Of a stretch of DNA of 64,000 nt, positions 9,919-20,466 are shown in pieces. The translations under genes and the position numbers were made by a program. Every line of letters begins with the position of its first letter. Position 1 is the stretch's first letter. Source of the DNA: Cyanophora paradoxa (taxonomy: Eukaryota; Glaucocystophyceae; Cyanophorales; Cyanophoraceae); NCBI GenBank assembly GCA_004431415.1, contig QPMI01000033.1:1-64000 (forward strand), read 5' to 3'. The notes under the pieces were generated by a model that was not told where the DNA came from, searched no databases, and was given only the letters and a program-made list of their open reading frames with translations.

Positions 9919-11927
9919 CTAGAGGTAACGGGGCGGGGGGCTGTAGGAGATCATGGGCGGGAGGTCCTTGGGCTTGGCCTTCTCCGGGGGCGGGGGCGGG
10001 GGCAGCGCCCGCTCCTGCGCCTCGCGCAGCTTGGCGGCGCAGATCTCAAGCTTCGCCTGCAGCTCCCGCGTCTCCAGGTGCGCCGTCTGTCCCGGCCCGT
10101 CGGCCCCGGCACGGCGCGGGGCGGCCCCGCGCGGGGAGGCGCGGCGCACGTCGTTGAGCTCCTCGAGGACGATAAGGCCGCTCGGTTGGAAGCTCAGCTG
10201 GGGGCGCGCGCGCCCCGTCGGCCCGAGGAAGGAGGGGCGAGGCGCGGCGAGCGGCGCACCACGTTGACGGCGCCGTAGCTCTGGTTCAGCTGCCGGTAGA
10301 AGGAAGTGCCTGCGGGGCGAGGCTCGATGCCGGCACGCGCCAAGGGGCGCGGGGCGGGGCGGACCGAGGCCGAGGGCGCGGCCGATGAGGGCCTTGTTGA
10401 CGGCGTTGTGCCCGACGACGAGGAAGGCCTCCCCCTCCTGCGCCCTGCGAGTCACCGCCGGCCGGCCGCACGCGGGGGCCGGGCGAGGCGCACGTGGTCC
10501 AGGATCGTCTCCCACGCTTGCGCCGCCTGCGCCCCGCCGGCCCGTCAGCCGAGCCCCGCACGGTCAGCCGCGCAGGCCGGTCCGGCCGGCCTCCCGCGGC
10601 TGCCTCCCTTCTCCAGCTCTTATCCCCCGGGCAAGCCTCTGGCGCGCGCGCGCTCCGGCGAACCTGCTCCCAGAGCGACTCGACGGGGTTCCTCCCGTCG
10701 ATCTGCACCGAGAGCGGGTCGTTGATCCACTTGTCGAACTCCCCGGGGTACATCTCGTCGATCTCCGCCTTCGAGTACCCCTGCCGCGCCGGCTCGGCGG
10801 GGCGGGGGCGGGGGCGGGGCAAGGGCGGGCGGGCGGGCGGGCGGACCTCCCACTTGCCGAGGCCGAGCTCCTCAAGCTCGCTCAAGAACTTGATCGGGAA
10901 GCCGCCAAACCGCTCCCTGCCCCGCCCCCCGCCCCGCCCCCGTCAGCCCCGCCCCGCCCCACCCCCCAACCCGGCGGCGGCGCACCCGTCGAAGTTCAGA
11001 TGGCCCGAGTCCGGAATCTGCAGGTGCTTATTCCTGCACCGCCGCCGCGCCGTCGGCAGGGCGGCGTTGCGGAGCGCAGGGGCACGGAGTGCGCACCGCG
11101 CGAGGACGATCTCGGCGGTCTGCTTGCTCCGGGAGAGGGGCGAGCACTGCAAGGGAGGCGGTCGGGCGCGGGGGAGGCGGCGCGGGAGGCGGCGGCGCAC
11201 GAAGACTTGGTCGAAGCGGATGTCCTTGAGGTGGTCCCCGAGGGAAACAGCCACCTCCTGGCCCCGCTCCGTCAGCACCGGCAGGTCCGAGCTCCCCTGC
11301 ACCCGCCCTGCGCCCCGGTCCCCGCCTCACGCAGCGTCCCCCGGCTGGGGCGAGGACGGCGCGGACGACGCGCCCTCCTCGTTCCAGTTGCTCGGGCCCT
11401 TGCGGACGATGTAGACCTTCTTGAAGGCGGGCCGGCCGGGCTTGCACTGCGAGGGCACCGGGCGCCACTGCAAAAACGCAATCGAGGACGTGAGATACCG
11501 AGTAAGTGACCAGGAATGCAGCCCGGAGAGCGGTGCAGTGGACCCAGGACGCGACGCCTAATCATCGAACAGGGCGCTAGCTTGACGCCACGTCCGGCGC
11601 ACCTTGATCAGCTCCTGTTGAACCTTTTCGTTAGCGTACAAGCGGGACTCGCGGGGCGGCGCGCTGCGAGAGAATGGGGCTTCAGGGGACTCCTCAGAAG
11701 TCTGGTTCGCGGGCGGCGGCAGCGGCGGCGGCGGCGGCGGCTCACTTGATACGCAGATAGTTAGATCCATCTTCTGCGAGCGCGAAGACGCGCTCGGACG
11801 CTGACCGGCGTGTCCGCGCAACGCTGGCCGCCGGCCGAACTGCCGGATTCAGGAGGCGGGCGCCGGCGAAGGATGTCCGGCCGATGGTTCGGCTGCCCTG
11901 AAGCGGCGGGACGCTCGAGAAGGCCAT
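9919..11927 (-). CDS. 2-carboxy-D-arabinitol-1-phosphatase-like histidine phosphatase, probably plastid-targeted
   Basis: Read leftward from ATG 11927 (MAFSSVPPLQGSRTIGRT), whose Ser/Arg/Ala-rich start resembles a transit peptide. Exons joined by GT-AG and apparent GC-AG introns give the phosphoglycerate-mutase fold in order. These are VYIVRKGPSNWNEEG near 11410, GSSDLPVLTERGQEVAV near 11280, CSPLSRSKQTAEI near 11140, ELEELGLGKWE near 10870, YSKAEIDEMYPGEFDKW with IDGRNPVESLWEQV near 10770-10670, FLVVGHNAVNKALIGRALG near 10400 and YRQLNQSYGAV near 10290. The order and wording match plant CA1P-like proteins, which dephosphorylate a Rubisco inhibitor. The invariant catalytic RHG is RKG here, which removes the phosphoacceptor His, while the second His (GHN) is kept. 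The C terminus is Pro-rich with a short helix. Confidence 0.8.
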
Positions 11928-12022
11928 TCTGGATTATCTGCGGACACTTACCAGCGACCGCAACCGCAGCAGCGACTCGGGGGGTACGACGCATTGCAAG
12001 TCTTGGCTAGCTCGGAGCGAAG

Positions 12023-13705
12023 ATGGGAGAGGGCGCTCCTCCGCCGGGCTCGAAGCGACCTCAGAGTGCGCTCCTTCGCGCGCCCGAGCCCCCGATTCGC
12101 CGGCTGACCCGCTCGCGCCTATTCAGACACCGCCTTCAAGCAGCAGGTCAGGGGATGCGCTAGCTCTTGCACGCTTTGTCCATGCTGACGCTGTCCCACC
12201 CCTCCGCTACCCTCCTTCCTGTGTTCCCTCGCAGCAAGTGCGCCTCCAGCCAACATAACCGCACCCCGCCGCAACTGGCTCATGCTAACGCCTTACGTGG
12301 CGCAGTTGAAAGCATGGCAACCTATCCTGACGCCGCAGTGGGTTATTTCCTCCTTTTTCATCGTCGGCATCGTGTTTGTTCCCATCGGCATAGCCTGCCT
12401 TAAGGCATCCCAGGATGTGAGCGGCTCGGTTCCTTATGTAGCTTTGTCGGCCAGCCTGCTCATCGCTCGCTCTGGGCGCCGCCGGCAGGTCGTGGAGGTC
12501 TCGCAAAATTACTTCAACACAGGGAACGAGTCGCCGTGCAAGGCGACGGACAAGACATGCACAGTTACCTTCAAGCTGCCGAACGGCATCGGCGGCAAGG
12601 GCAAGCCGGCGTACCTGTACTACGCCCTGGACAACTTCTATCAGAACCACCGGAGATACGTGAAGAGCCGCAGCGATGTGCAGCTCCGCGGCGAGACGCC
12701 GTCGTCGCTGGCGGACTGCGAGCCGATGGTCGACCTCAGCGCGAGCTCCATCGCTGCGATGGCCGAGAAGGCGAAGGGCAAGTCCTGCAAGGACGACCCC
12801 CAATACTGCCTCAACCCCTGCGGCCTCATCGCCTGGAGCTTCTTCAACGGTGCGCTCGAGCGCCGCGCATCTCCTCTGATCTTTCTCTTCCTCCGCCGGC
12901 TCCGCCGTAGTGCCGCCCGCGCGCCCCGCTGACGTCCGTCGGACCCGGCCGCAGACACCTTCACCGTCTACAAGGGCCCGAAGGAATCCGGCGCTGTGGT
13001 CACCGGCACCAAGCAGGGGATCGCGTGGCCGTCGGACAAGGCGACGAAGTTCAAGAACCGCGCGGACTGTTCCTTCGACGCGAGCGGCAATCTCGTTTCG
13101 GGCCCCGCGAACTGCTTCAACGTCGAGAGTGAGGACTTCATCGTGTGGATGGTGCGCCGCTGCCGGCGCCCTATTCCGCTCCGCGCTCACGCTGGTCCCC
13201 AGCGCACGGCGGGCCTGCCCTCGTTCCGCAAGCTGAACCGAATCTTCCCCGACGGGCTCGAGGCCGGCGACTACGTTGTTGAGATCGGAAACAGTGCGTT
13301 CCTGTCGCCGCGCGCCGCCCCGCCGCTCCGGGGGCCGGCGCCGATGCGGCGGCGCAGACTACCCCGTGGGGGCCTTCGATGGGAAGAAGTCGCTGGTGCT
13401 CTCGACGACGACGTGGATCGGTGGGAAGAACGACTTCCTCGGGATCGCGTACATTGTCATCGGCGCCGTCTGCCTGCTCCTCGGCATCGCCTTCCTCGCC
13501 AAGCACCTCCACTCGCCCCGGTCCGCCCCGGGCGCCGCGCGCCCCTCCCGGAGCGCTTCCCGCCCGCGCGCCGTCTGAGCGACGCCTCCGCAGCAAGCTC
13601 GGCGATTCCAAGTACCTCGCCAATATGGCCTCCGAGAACCGCAGCGGCGCCAGCCCCACCGGCGCCTCGGGCCCCGCCGCGGCCCCCGCCCGCCCCACCC
13701 AATGA
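12023..13705 (+). CDS. CDC50/LEM3 family P4-ATPase flippase beta subunit
   Basis: The start at 12023 was chosen because GT-AG splicing joins GSKRPQ to NTAFKQQ and then to LKAWQPILTPQ, the conserved N terminus of the family. One transmembrane helix follows (VISSFFIVGIVFVPIGIACL). The lumenal domain contains YYALDNFYQNHRRYVKSRSD and Cys residues spaced for disulfides (CKATDKTC, CKDDPQYCLNPCG). Later exons carry NRIFPDGLEAGDYVVEIGN and WIGGKNDFLGIAYIV, ending in a second helix (IVIGAVCLLLGIAFL) and a short cytosolic tail; the stop is at 13705. CDC50 proteins chaperone and activate P4-ATPase lipid flippases in the ER, Golgi and plasma membrane. The start lies 95 bp from that of the divergent phosphatase gene. 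Confidence 0.93.
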
Positions 13706-14180
13706 CCCTCCGCATCCCCTTAAGCTTAGTGTGTTTATTAATAGAGAGATACCTCAACATGGGGTTGCAAGTGGGCCGAGCTCCAGGTGGGCAGGCCCAG
13801 GAGCTCGCCAGCGCCAGACGCGCGTAGCGCCAAGCATAACGAGCTGTGTAGCGCGAGTAACCCGGCCGGCAACGCTCGGGTGCGTGGCGCCGGCGTGTAC
13901 ATATGCATGTACATGTAAATGTGTGCCCAGGTGTAGTATTCGTGTAGCCCCCCCGCGGGAAGGCCGTCGAGGAAGGCGTCCGGCTGCGAGCGCGCGCGCT
14001 TGTCTCAAAGCCTCAAGACAGTGCAATTGCGCATGTCGGATCCCTTGCCGAAGGTCCGCATGAGGGCAAATGGTCGATGGGAAGCACGGCCAGCGCTCGC
14101 ACTGACGCATTCCGGCAGGTGGAAGGTAGCGCTAGCGGGGCAAAGAGTGAGCCGGACGTGGTGCGGTCGGGCACACGACG
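13706..14180. other. Intergenic spacer
   Basis: It holds the 3' flank of the CDC50 gene, including an AT-rich GTGTTTATTAATAG just after the stop, and a TGTACATATGCATGTACATG near-palindrome at about 13897. Nothing else was seen. Confidence 0.4.
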
Positions 14181-14997
14181 ATGGTCGCTCAGCGCGGCTC
14201 TGACACGCCGAGACAGGTCATGCAGCAGGCCAACGACGCACAGGAGAGCGTGAATGCGCCGGGAAGGCCAGCTGCCGACGCAGGCCCCAGCTCGGCCGGC
14301 GCTCATGCAGTAGACGGCGGCGCGGGCGGTTCAGTCGCAGCCGGTGCGAGCGAGGATGCGCCTGGGTCTGCTGGAGGATCGCCACCTCGGGACGGCGCTC
14401 CGCACACATGTTGGAAAGCGTGCGCCGCGCCTTGCACGCCACGCCCTTATCGGACCCAGCTCCCTGCACTTTACGATCCACCGCCGAGTCGCATGCGACC
14501 CTTAGCGCTTCGATGGGTCCACATTAGTTCGCCTTTGTCAGCTCTGGACTCATACGCGCCGTGCAGGTGCCAGCGGAAGAACTCGCCGGAGTACATTTGG
14601 CATCATCTGAAGCCCGTCGGCGACGGGAGCTTCGAGTACCAGGCAACGTGGGAGTGAGCGCCCCCTTCCTGTTGACCCTTGCGCTCGCTCGCTGACTCAC
14701 GCGCGGCGCCCCGTCCGCAGCTCCTCGCCCCTCTGGTACTTCCGCACGCAGCACGGGTGGATCTGGAGCCCAGACAGGATAGTCTGGATAGATGCCCCCC
14801 AGGTGCCTAGCCCCGGCCGGATCCGGCTGCTTACGCCCCCAACGACGCGCGCGATGCAGGTCACAGTAACGGTTGGTTCGTTCAGCGGCCAGAAGCCGGT
14901 GCAAGAGAACCAGAACTTCATCGTTTGGCTGGCGATGGTCGATCCTGTGGCCCCGCCCGCGGCCGGGTCGTCCCAAAGCTCCGGCAGGCCGACATAG
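14181..14997 (+). CDS. Hypothetical protein, unrecognised
   Basis: The frame is open from ATG 14181 to a GT donor near 14656, and canonical splicing at about 14657-14719 continues it. The N-terminal half is Ala/Gly/Ser/Pro-rich and looks disordered. The second half is globular, with Trp/Tyr-rich motifs NSPEYIWHHLKPVGDGSF, SSPLWYFRTQHGWIWSP and ENQNFIVWLAMVD, and ends at 14997. Crossing the intron restores a tryptophan-rich frame, which is good evidence for a real protein, but no family could be assigned. A further intron may lie between about 14400 and 14560, where the in-frame sequence looks unlike protein. Confidence 0.55.
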
Positions 14998-15058
14998 CTA
15001 TAGGGAGCAACGCTTTCTGTGTTGCCTGTAAATATTTCACTTGGCAATGATTTTCTGC

Positions 15059-16321
15059 CTACTCGCAACGAGCACTGCCCGTGTTGCAACTGCGGATGGA
15101 GGCTCGCAAGGCGCCGACACGGTGAAGCCGAAATGAACGGCGTACCTGCTGCCCGGCGGGCAGCAAAGGACGTCGGACAAGCAGCAGAATTCGGGCTCGG
15201 TGCACTGGAGGCTTGAGCCGCAGGAGAACTGCGCATGCAGGGGATCTCACTGAGTCAGAATTAGAAATCTTAACCCGACTTCGTGCAGGCATTAGGGCCC
15301 GGCGTTTCGCACCGACCCGCGGGATGAGCTTGAAGAGCCAGTCCCGGGTCTGTCCTGGCTGCTGGAGTCCGACTCACTGCCGCCGCTGCCCTCGCCGCCG
15401 CCGCCACCAGAGCCACTGTCACTGCTTGCAACTGAACCGCCGCCGCCGTCTTCGCTACCGCTGCCCAAGCTAGAGTCTTCGCCGCCGCCCCTGCCACAAC
15501 GCACATCAGCAGGGGCGCTTTCTATGAAGATTGCGAAAAGTTGGACAGGAGGAGCGCACTGGCACTTGGCGTTGCCGGCGTTCAGGACGTTGCAGCTGTA
15601 GAGAAAGGCTCGCAACGCGCCGACACGGCGAAACCAAAATGAACGGCGTACCTGCTGCCCGGCGGGCAGCAAAGGACGTCGGACAAGCAGCAGAAATCGG
15701 GCTCGGTGCACTGGAGGCTTGAGCCGCAGGAGAACTGCGCACGATCCAGGAGGTTAGGCGCGCCGCGACATCGTACACCAACATAGGAGCCTGGCAACGT
15801 GGCTCGCTCGCTAACGCACCGAGTTTCTCTGCCCGCCAGACGGCGCTGCAAGCGTCGCCGGCGGAGATATCGTTGCCTGATGCCACGCGAAGCTGTCAGA
15901 GTGTGTCCGGATTCATGATCAGAGCCAAGAGCACGACACGCTTCCGCGAGCTTCCGCAGCGCAGCTTCCGCGGTCGAGCGCGCGGATTCGCGCGGCAGAG
16001 GCCGGCGAAGCGCACACGCAAGCGCCAAGACGAGCGCGGTCCCCTAGCGCTTCGCGCATTTGCGCACCGGCGGGGTCGTGCCCGGCTCGACATCGAGACA
16101 CAGGGCTTCGCCTCCGCTGCGCTGCACGCACTGCGCGAACTCCGGACAGCAAACTCCGCCGCTTTCCAAGCAGCAGAAATCAGTCTCGTAGCATGTCGCC
16201 GGTCCGCAGCGCGTCGCCTGCTTCTTGTTAAGAAACGAGCGTCGGGTGCTACTAGAGCATCGCTCACGTTCTGAGCGCACGCGGCACCCGCCAGGAGCGC
16301 TAGGACCAGGAGCGACCTCAT
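15059..16321 (-). CDS. Secreted cysteine-rich modular protein (granulin-like CC/CCP modules)
   Basis: Read leftward from ATG 16321. A clear signal peptide (MRSLLVLALLAGAACAQ) is followed, after a very short apparent intron or frame change, by three similar Cys modules. Module 1 has CGPATCYETDFCCLESG then GVCCPEFAQC. Modules 2 and 3 share CGSSLQCTEP then FCCLSDVLCCPPG. The spacing is roughly C-x4-C-x4-FCC-x5-CCP-x4-C, followed by a CNxxxxAKC-type tail in the next exon. This resembles half a granulin domain. Modules 2 and 3 are separated by a Ser/Gly-rich acidic linker (SSLGSGSEDGGGG) near 15490-15350. The stop is the TAG at 15059-15061. It is likely an extracellular or vacuolar disulfide-rich protein of unknown role. 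The start lies 34 bp from that of the INO80B gene. Joins between modules 1 and 2 are uncertain. Confidence 0.65.
15100..15741 (-). repeat. Pair of 136-bp direct repeats: exon duplication in the Cys-rich gene
   Basis: Bases 15100-15235 and 15606-15741 match at all but about five positions. Each contains one full Cys-module exon, its 3' splice acceptor and the start of the next intron, so a working exon was copied intact. Four of the differences lie in the intron; one changes Asp to Glu. Confidence 0.9.
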
Positions 16322-16355
16322 TCCCTGGGTACCCGTACGAGCATTTGAGCTGCAG
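16322..16355. promoter_or_regulatory. 34-bp gap between two divergent start codons
   Basis: The ATG of the leftward Cys-rich gene and the ATG of the rightward INO80B gene are only 34 bp apart. Core promoters must therefore overlap here or lie inside the opposite gene, unless a start codon is mis-assigned or an upstream exon was missed. Confidence 0.5.
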
Positions 16356-17116
16356 ATGGCGGACCGCAGGAAGGACAAGGAAAAGGCCCGCGTGTATCCG
16401 GCATGCAATATGCGCTTAGCTGACCGCTTGAGCAGGCCGCCGCAGCGTCGTCCGGCAAGGGCGGCGCGGGGGCTCGGGACAGCCCGCGGCCGTCCGAGGA
16501 GGGCGCATCCGGTCGCGGGTCGACAAAGGGCAAGGCGCGCTCCTCCGGAGCAACGCCCGACCCGAGCAGCGCAAGCAAGGGCGGGCGAGCCTCTGTCAAC
16601 TCCTCGATCACTACAGGTCCGCGCTGCACCGCAGCTAGGCGAGCGCTCCAGCATTTTTAAGCCGCGAGGGCTTGCAGAGCGGCCGCCCAAGCGCTTGCGG
16701 CGGAATGCGCGCGACGAGGAGGACGAGGACGAGGACGTGGACGTGACAAACGACATCGACGACGAGGAGGGCCCCGGTGCGGACCTCTCTGCGAAGCTTG
16801 GTCCGGACGGGAGCGAGCGGCCGCGCAGGGGCGATCCCGGTGGCGGAAGAGGAAGGGGAGGACGACGAGCTGGCTGCGGTGGGCGCCGGCCGCCCCGGCA
16901 CGCCACGCCGGCCGCGCGCGCTGAGCGGCGAGGCAGATGAACGACGAGGCGGAGGCGGAGGCGGAGGGCGACGAGGACGAGGACGACGACGGGGAGGCGG
17001 ACAGGGAGTCGGGGCCGACGCCCTCGGTCCCGAAGGCGTCCCCGGGCGCCGGCGGGGAGGACGAGGAAGGGGACGGGGACGGCGACGAGAAGAGCAGCTC
17101 GAAAGATTCGAAGGAT

Positions 17117-17151
<35 letters not shown>

Positions 17152-18150
17152 GGCGAGCGCCCCCGCCGCGCCCTCCCCCGGCCCCGCACCCGCTGACCGC
17201 GCCCTGCGACGGCCGCCCCGGACGCTGCGCAGGACGAGATGATACGGAAGTCGGCGCGGCAGCGGGGCTACCGGGTCCGCTCCCGGGGCCTCCCCACGCT
17301 GGACGACATCGAGCTCCCGAAGCGTGCGCTGCGCCGGCGCCGCCCCTCGCCCCGCCCACGCCGCCCGCAGGGAAGGGCAGCCGCCCGGAGGTGCGGCTGA
17401 CGGCGGAGGAGCGCGCGGCGAAGAAGGCGGAGGCGGCGCGGCGGCGCAAGCTCCACACGCAGCGGGCGCAGGAAGAGGAGAAGGCGCGAGGGCGCCGGCG
17501 CTGCGGCCGGCCTGGGCCCGCTGACCGGGGCGGGGGGGCCGGGGGCAGAGCTCGACGATCCAGAAGATCCTGGAGCGGGACGGGGCGAGGAAGAAGCGGG
17601 AGGAGAAGCAGCGCGAGAAGACGGAGGCTGCCAAGGCCGCCGCCGTGCGCCCCGCCCCGCCCTACTGCGCTTCCGCCGTCTGCTTTGACGCGTCTCCGCC
17701 CGCTGGCAGGCCCCCTCGAAGCCGCCACCGCTGCGCTACGTCGACAGCTCCAAGGCGCCCGTCGCGTACCTCGCCGTCAGCGACGAGGAGCCGTACCCCC
17801 CGCCGCCCCTTGGCGCCCTCGCCCGCCCGTGCGGCCCTGCTCTCCTCTGTTCTTGCCCTGCCCCGCGCGCGCTGGGCTTACGGCGGCGGGCAGGGAGGCA
17901 CCGAAGCGGGACATCTGCGGGGCGCCGGGGTGCAAGGAGCCGCGGCTGTACGCCTGCTCGGAGACCGGCATCTCCCTCTGTAGCCTCAAGTGCTACAAGG
18001 GGCTGCGGCAGGTGCCAGCCTTTGAAGCGGCCGGCCACCGGTACCCGCGCTGATCGACGCGGGCAGGACGCGAGCTTTCCGCGGCTGAAGAAGCTGTACG
18101 CGATGGAGCGGGAGGAGAGCAGGGCTGGCCCCGAGGCCGCCGCCGGCTGA
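16356..18150 (+). CDS. INO80B: INO80 chromatin-remodelling complex subunit B (Ies2/PAPA-1-like with HIT zinc finger)
   Basis: It starts MADRRKDKEKAR at 16356, followed by a Ser/Gly/Lys-rich disordered region and long Asp/Glu runs (16720-17155). The family core follows in short exons: MIRKSARQRGYRVRSRGLP near 17240, then the PAPA-1-like helix LTAEERAAKKAEAARRRKL near 17398 and IQKILERDGARKKREEKQ near 17560. A LRYVDSSKAPVAYLAV exon near 17735 precedes the HIT-type zinc finger CGAPGCKEPRLYACSETG with CSLKCYKGLR near 17925-18005. The last exon ends LKKLYAMEREESRAG, with the stop at 18150. In other eukaryotes this subunit binds the INO80 ATPase and tunes nucleosome sliding in the nucleus. The order helix then zinc finger matches the family well. 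Confidence 0.85.
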
Positions 18151-18357
18151 TGCCGGAGGGCTCGCGCCCCTCCGCGTTCGTTCCGTCCATTGACGTGTAT
18201 TCGATAGTTCATTACTGTTAATAGAGAGGCCTACGGGCCTAGCACTAGGATTAGGATACCGCTATGGAAATAGTAGCAAAAAGCCGCCTCAAGGGAAGCG
18301 AAGACGCGCGCGCGGGGACTCGAAGAAGCATGAGCGGGGCGCAGGGCGATGCGGGGG

Positions 18358-20140
18358 CTAGTGCAGGAGGAGGCGGCTGGCGCGGAGCTGCATGGCGACC
18401 TTGGCGAGCTTCGGGGCGCTCGGCTTCTCGCCGGCCTCGCCAGCGCCCTGGTCCTCCTCGCCGCCCTCGGGGGCGACGCCGCGGACGAGGGGCGCGTCGG
18501 GGTCGTAGCCCGGGGGCAGGGGCCCGACGATGCGCTCGTCGCCGAGGAAGAGGCGGATGTCCTCCTCCACGCCGGCCGCCAGCGAGAGCAGCGGCAGCTT
18601 GTTGTCGTCTGCCCCGCCCCCGCGCCCCTCGCCGGCGCCCGAGCAAGGCGAGGTGAAGGAGAGGGGGTGCCCGCACCGATGCCGAAGGGCTCCTCGAGCT
18701 CCCACGAGAGGTTCTTGAGGCCGTAGAACACGAAGGTGAAGATGCCCCTGCCCGCATTCAGAGGAGGCGGCGGGGGAGGGGCGAATGGGGGTACATGATG
18801 AGGGGCAGCTGCCAGCGGGTCTTGGTGACGGTGCCGAGGAGGGGCAGGAAGGCGGGGGGTAGGAAGATAAAGTAGAGGAGGAGGGCCACCTGCAGCATTT
18901 GCCTGCCCGCACCCCAGGCGTCGGGGCGGGGCGGGGCGGGGCGCGGGGCGCGTACACGTAGGGGAAGGGTACAGGGGTGAAGAGGATGCGGTGGAGGAGG
19001 TGGAAGTCCTGCAGGAGCATGGAGACCTGCAGGTTTGGGCGGGGCGGTGCGGGGCGGGGTCAGGGGCGGCGGGCGGGAGCGCCGCGGGAGGGCGAAGGGG
19101 CGCGCCTTCGGATCGATGACGCGGATGTGCACGCGGCTCAGGTACCCCGCCTGCAAGAAGGCGGAGAGGGTGAGCGCCCCGGGCGGGCGGCGCGGGTCGG
19201 GCCCCGTCCCGGCTCTCGGGCGCACCCGCTCCAGTCCGGTGATCTCGTTCCGCAGCCATAGTGCGAGGTGCACTGGCTTGAGGCCGGGAAGGCCCTGCGG
19301 AGTCGCGCCGCGGGAGGCGTCAGGGCCGGGCGGGGGCGGGGCGGGCGGGGCGCGCCTTGAGCTTGTTAATCTCGCTCTCGGTGAGCCACGGCTCCAAAAA
19401 GGAATAGTCCTCTATCACGCCGTGCGTCTGGAGATAGTGTGCGACTAGCGCGACGTACGCGCCGACGAAGCGCATCTGCCGCGCGGTGAGGAGAAAGAAG
19501 GCGCGGCTTCGCTGGCCGCCCAGGGCGCGCAGGACGCACCACTTGGTTTCGCACGCGCGCCACCTCGGCGCCCGACCTGTCGATGTACGACGCGAGCTGG
19601 AGGCCAATGTCCCTGCAGTTTGTGGCCAGCGAGCTGAAGATTGACCGCGCATCCCTGCGGGAACACTCGGCGTGCGTGACGGGCGGGCGGGCGAGCGGGA
19701 GCGGTGCTCACCAGTAGCGTGCGTAGGCAACTTGTGCGCGGAACACGAGCAGGAAACCGAGAGCTACGGCAGCCATCGAGTGCATCGTCGTGGGGATGCT
19801 GGGGGCGCGGCGCGTGAGCCGTAAGTTCGCGCGTCAACAGCGATATGGCTGCAGCACTGGACGCGCTATTCTGCAGGGCGGGCAGGCGAGCGCGAACCCG
19901 ATGCCATCTTCGATGCTCTCGCTCCTCGAGGTCGTCCCAACAATCGCCACAAGAGCGCCCCTGGTGGCAACGTGAGTTAACTCTGCGCGCTGTGCAGGCA
20001 GACTGCTTGTGTCGAGCAGGATCAGGGCACCAGGCGGTGAAGAGGATGATGTCAACATAGATAGACCGGTAGACGGACCCCTTCCAAGCAAAGAAGAGAA
20101 AAAACGTGTGCTTCCAGTTGTCTTGCTTGTATATGATCAT
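18358..20140 (-). CDS. Bestrophin-like anion channel
   Basis: Read leftward from ATG 20140: MIIYKQDNWKHTFFLFFAWK then GSVYRSIYVDIILFTAW resembles the W-x-GSxYK start of bestrophins. Later exons give ALGFLLVFRAQVAYARYW near 19760-19720, MRFVGAYVALVAHYLQTHG, LWLRNEITGLE, GYLSRVHIRVIDPKARPF, LLQDFHLLHRILFTPVPFP, a hydrophobic segment LLLYFIFLPPAFLPLLG, and FTFVFYGLKNLSWELEEPFG near 18740. The last contains the family's PFG signature just before the cytosolic tail (DDNKLPLLSLAAGVEEDIRL). The stop is at 18358. Bestrophins are pentameric Cl-/HCO3- channels; in algae some sit in thylakoids and support carbon concentration. No clear plastid transit peptide is visible, so location is open. Homology is distant but consistent along the length. 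Confidence 0.72.
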
Positions 20141-20466
20141 TCTCAGGGCGCAGCTAGCTAACTGGTGCGAGACTCATTCACGGCACGACCCCGCGGTCAG
20201 TAGCCGGTAGCTGCAGCCTAGACTAGCTATAGCGAGACGGATTGCTCTGCAGCAGCGGCAAGCTTAAGCTTGTGCGTCACACGCGAGCGGATTTCGAGGG
20301 GTCGACCGTCGATGTTTGGGAGGGGTACGTTGAGAGAGCAGGGCATGCAGCTGCAGTGGGCTAGCGGGGCGGCGACGCCAGACAGCTGCAGGCAGGTGTG
20401 AAGGCGCTGTGCAAGCATGCGCAGGTCTAAATGCAATGACAGTACGGTTCGAGTTCGGGTCTATAG
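20141..20466. other. Intergenic spacer between two leftward genes
   Basis: It separates the end of the GAF histidine kinase from the start of the bestrophin gene and should hold the latter's promoter. It contains CTATAGCTATAG-type words at its right end and an AAGCTTAAGCTT palindrome near 20260. No RNA gene was seen. Confidence 0.4.
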
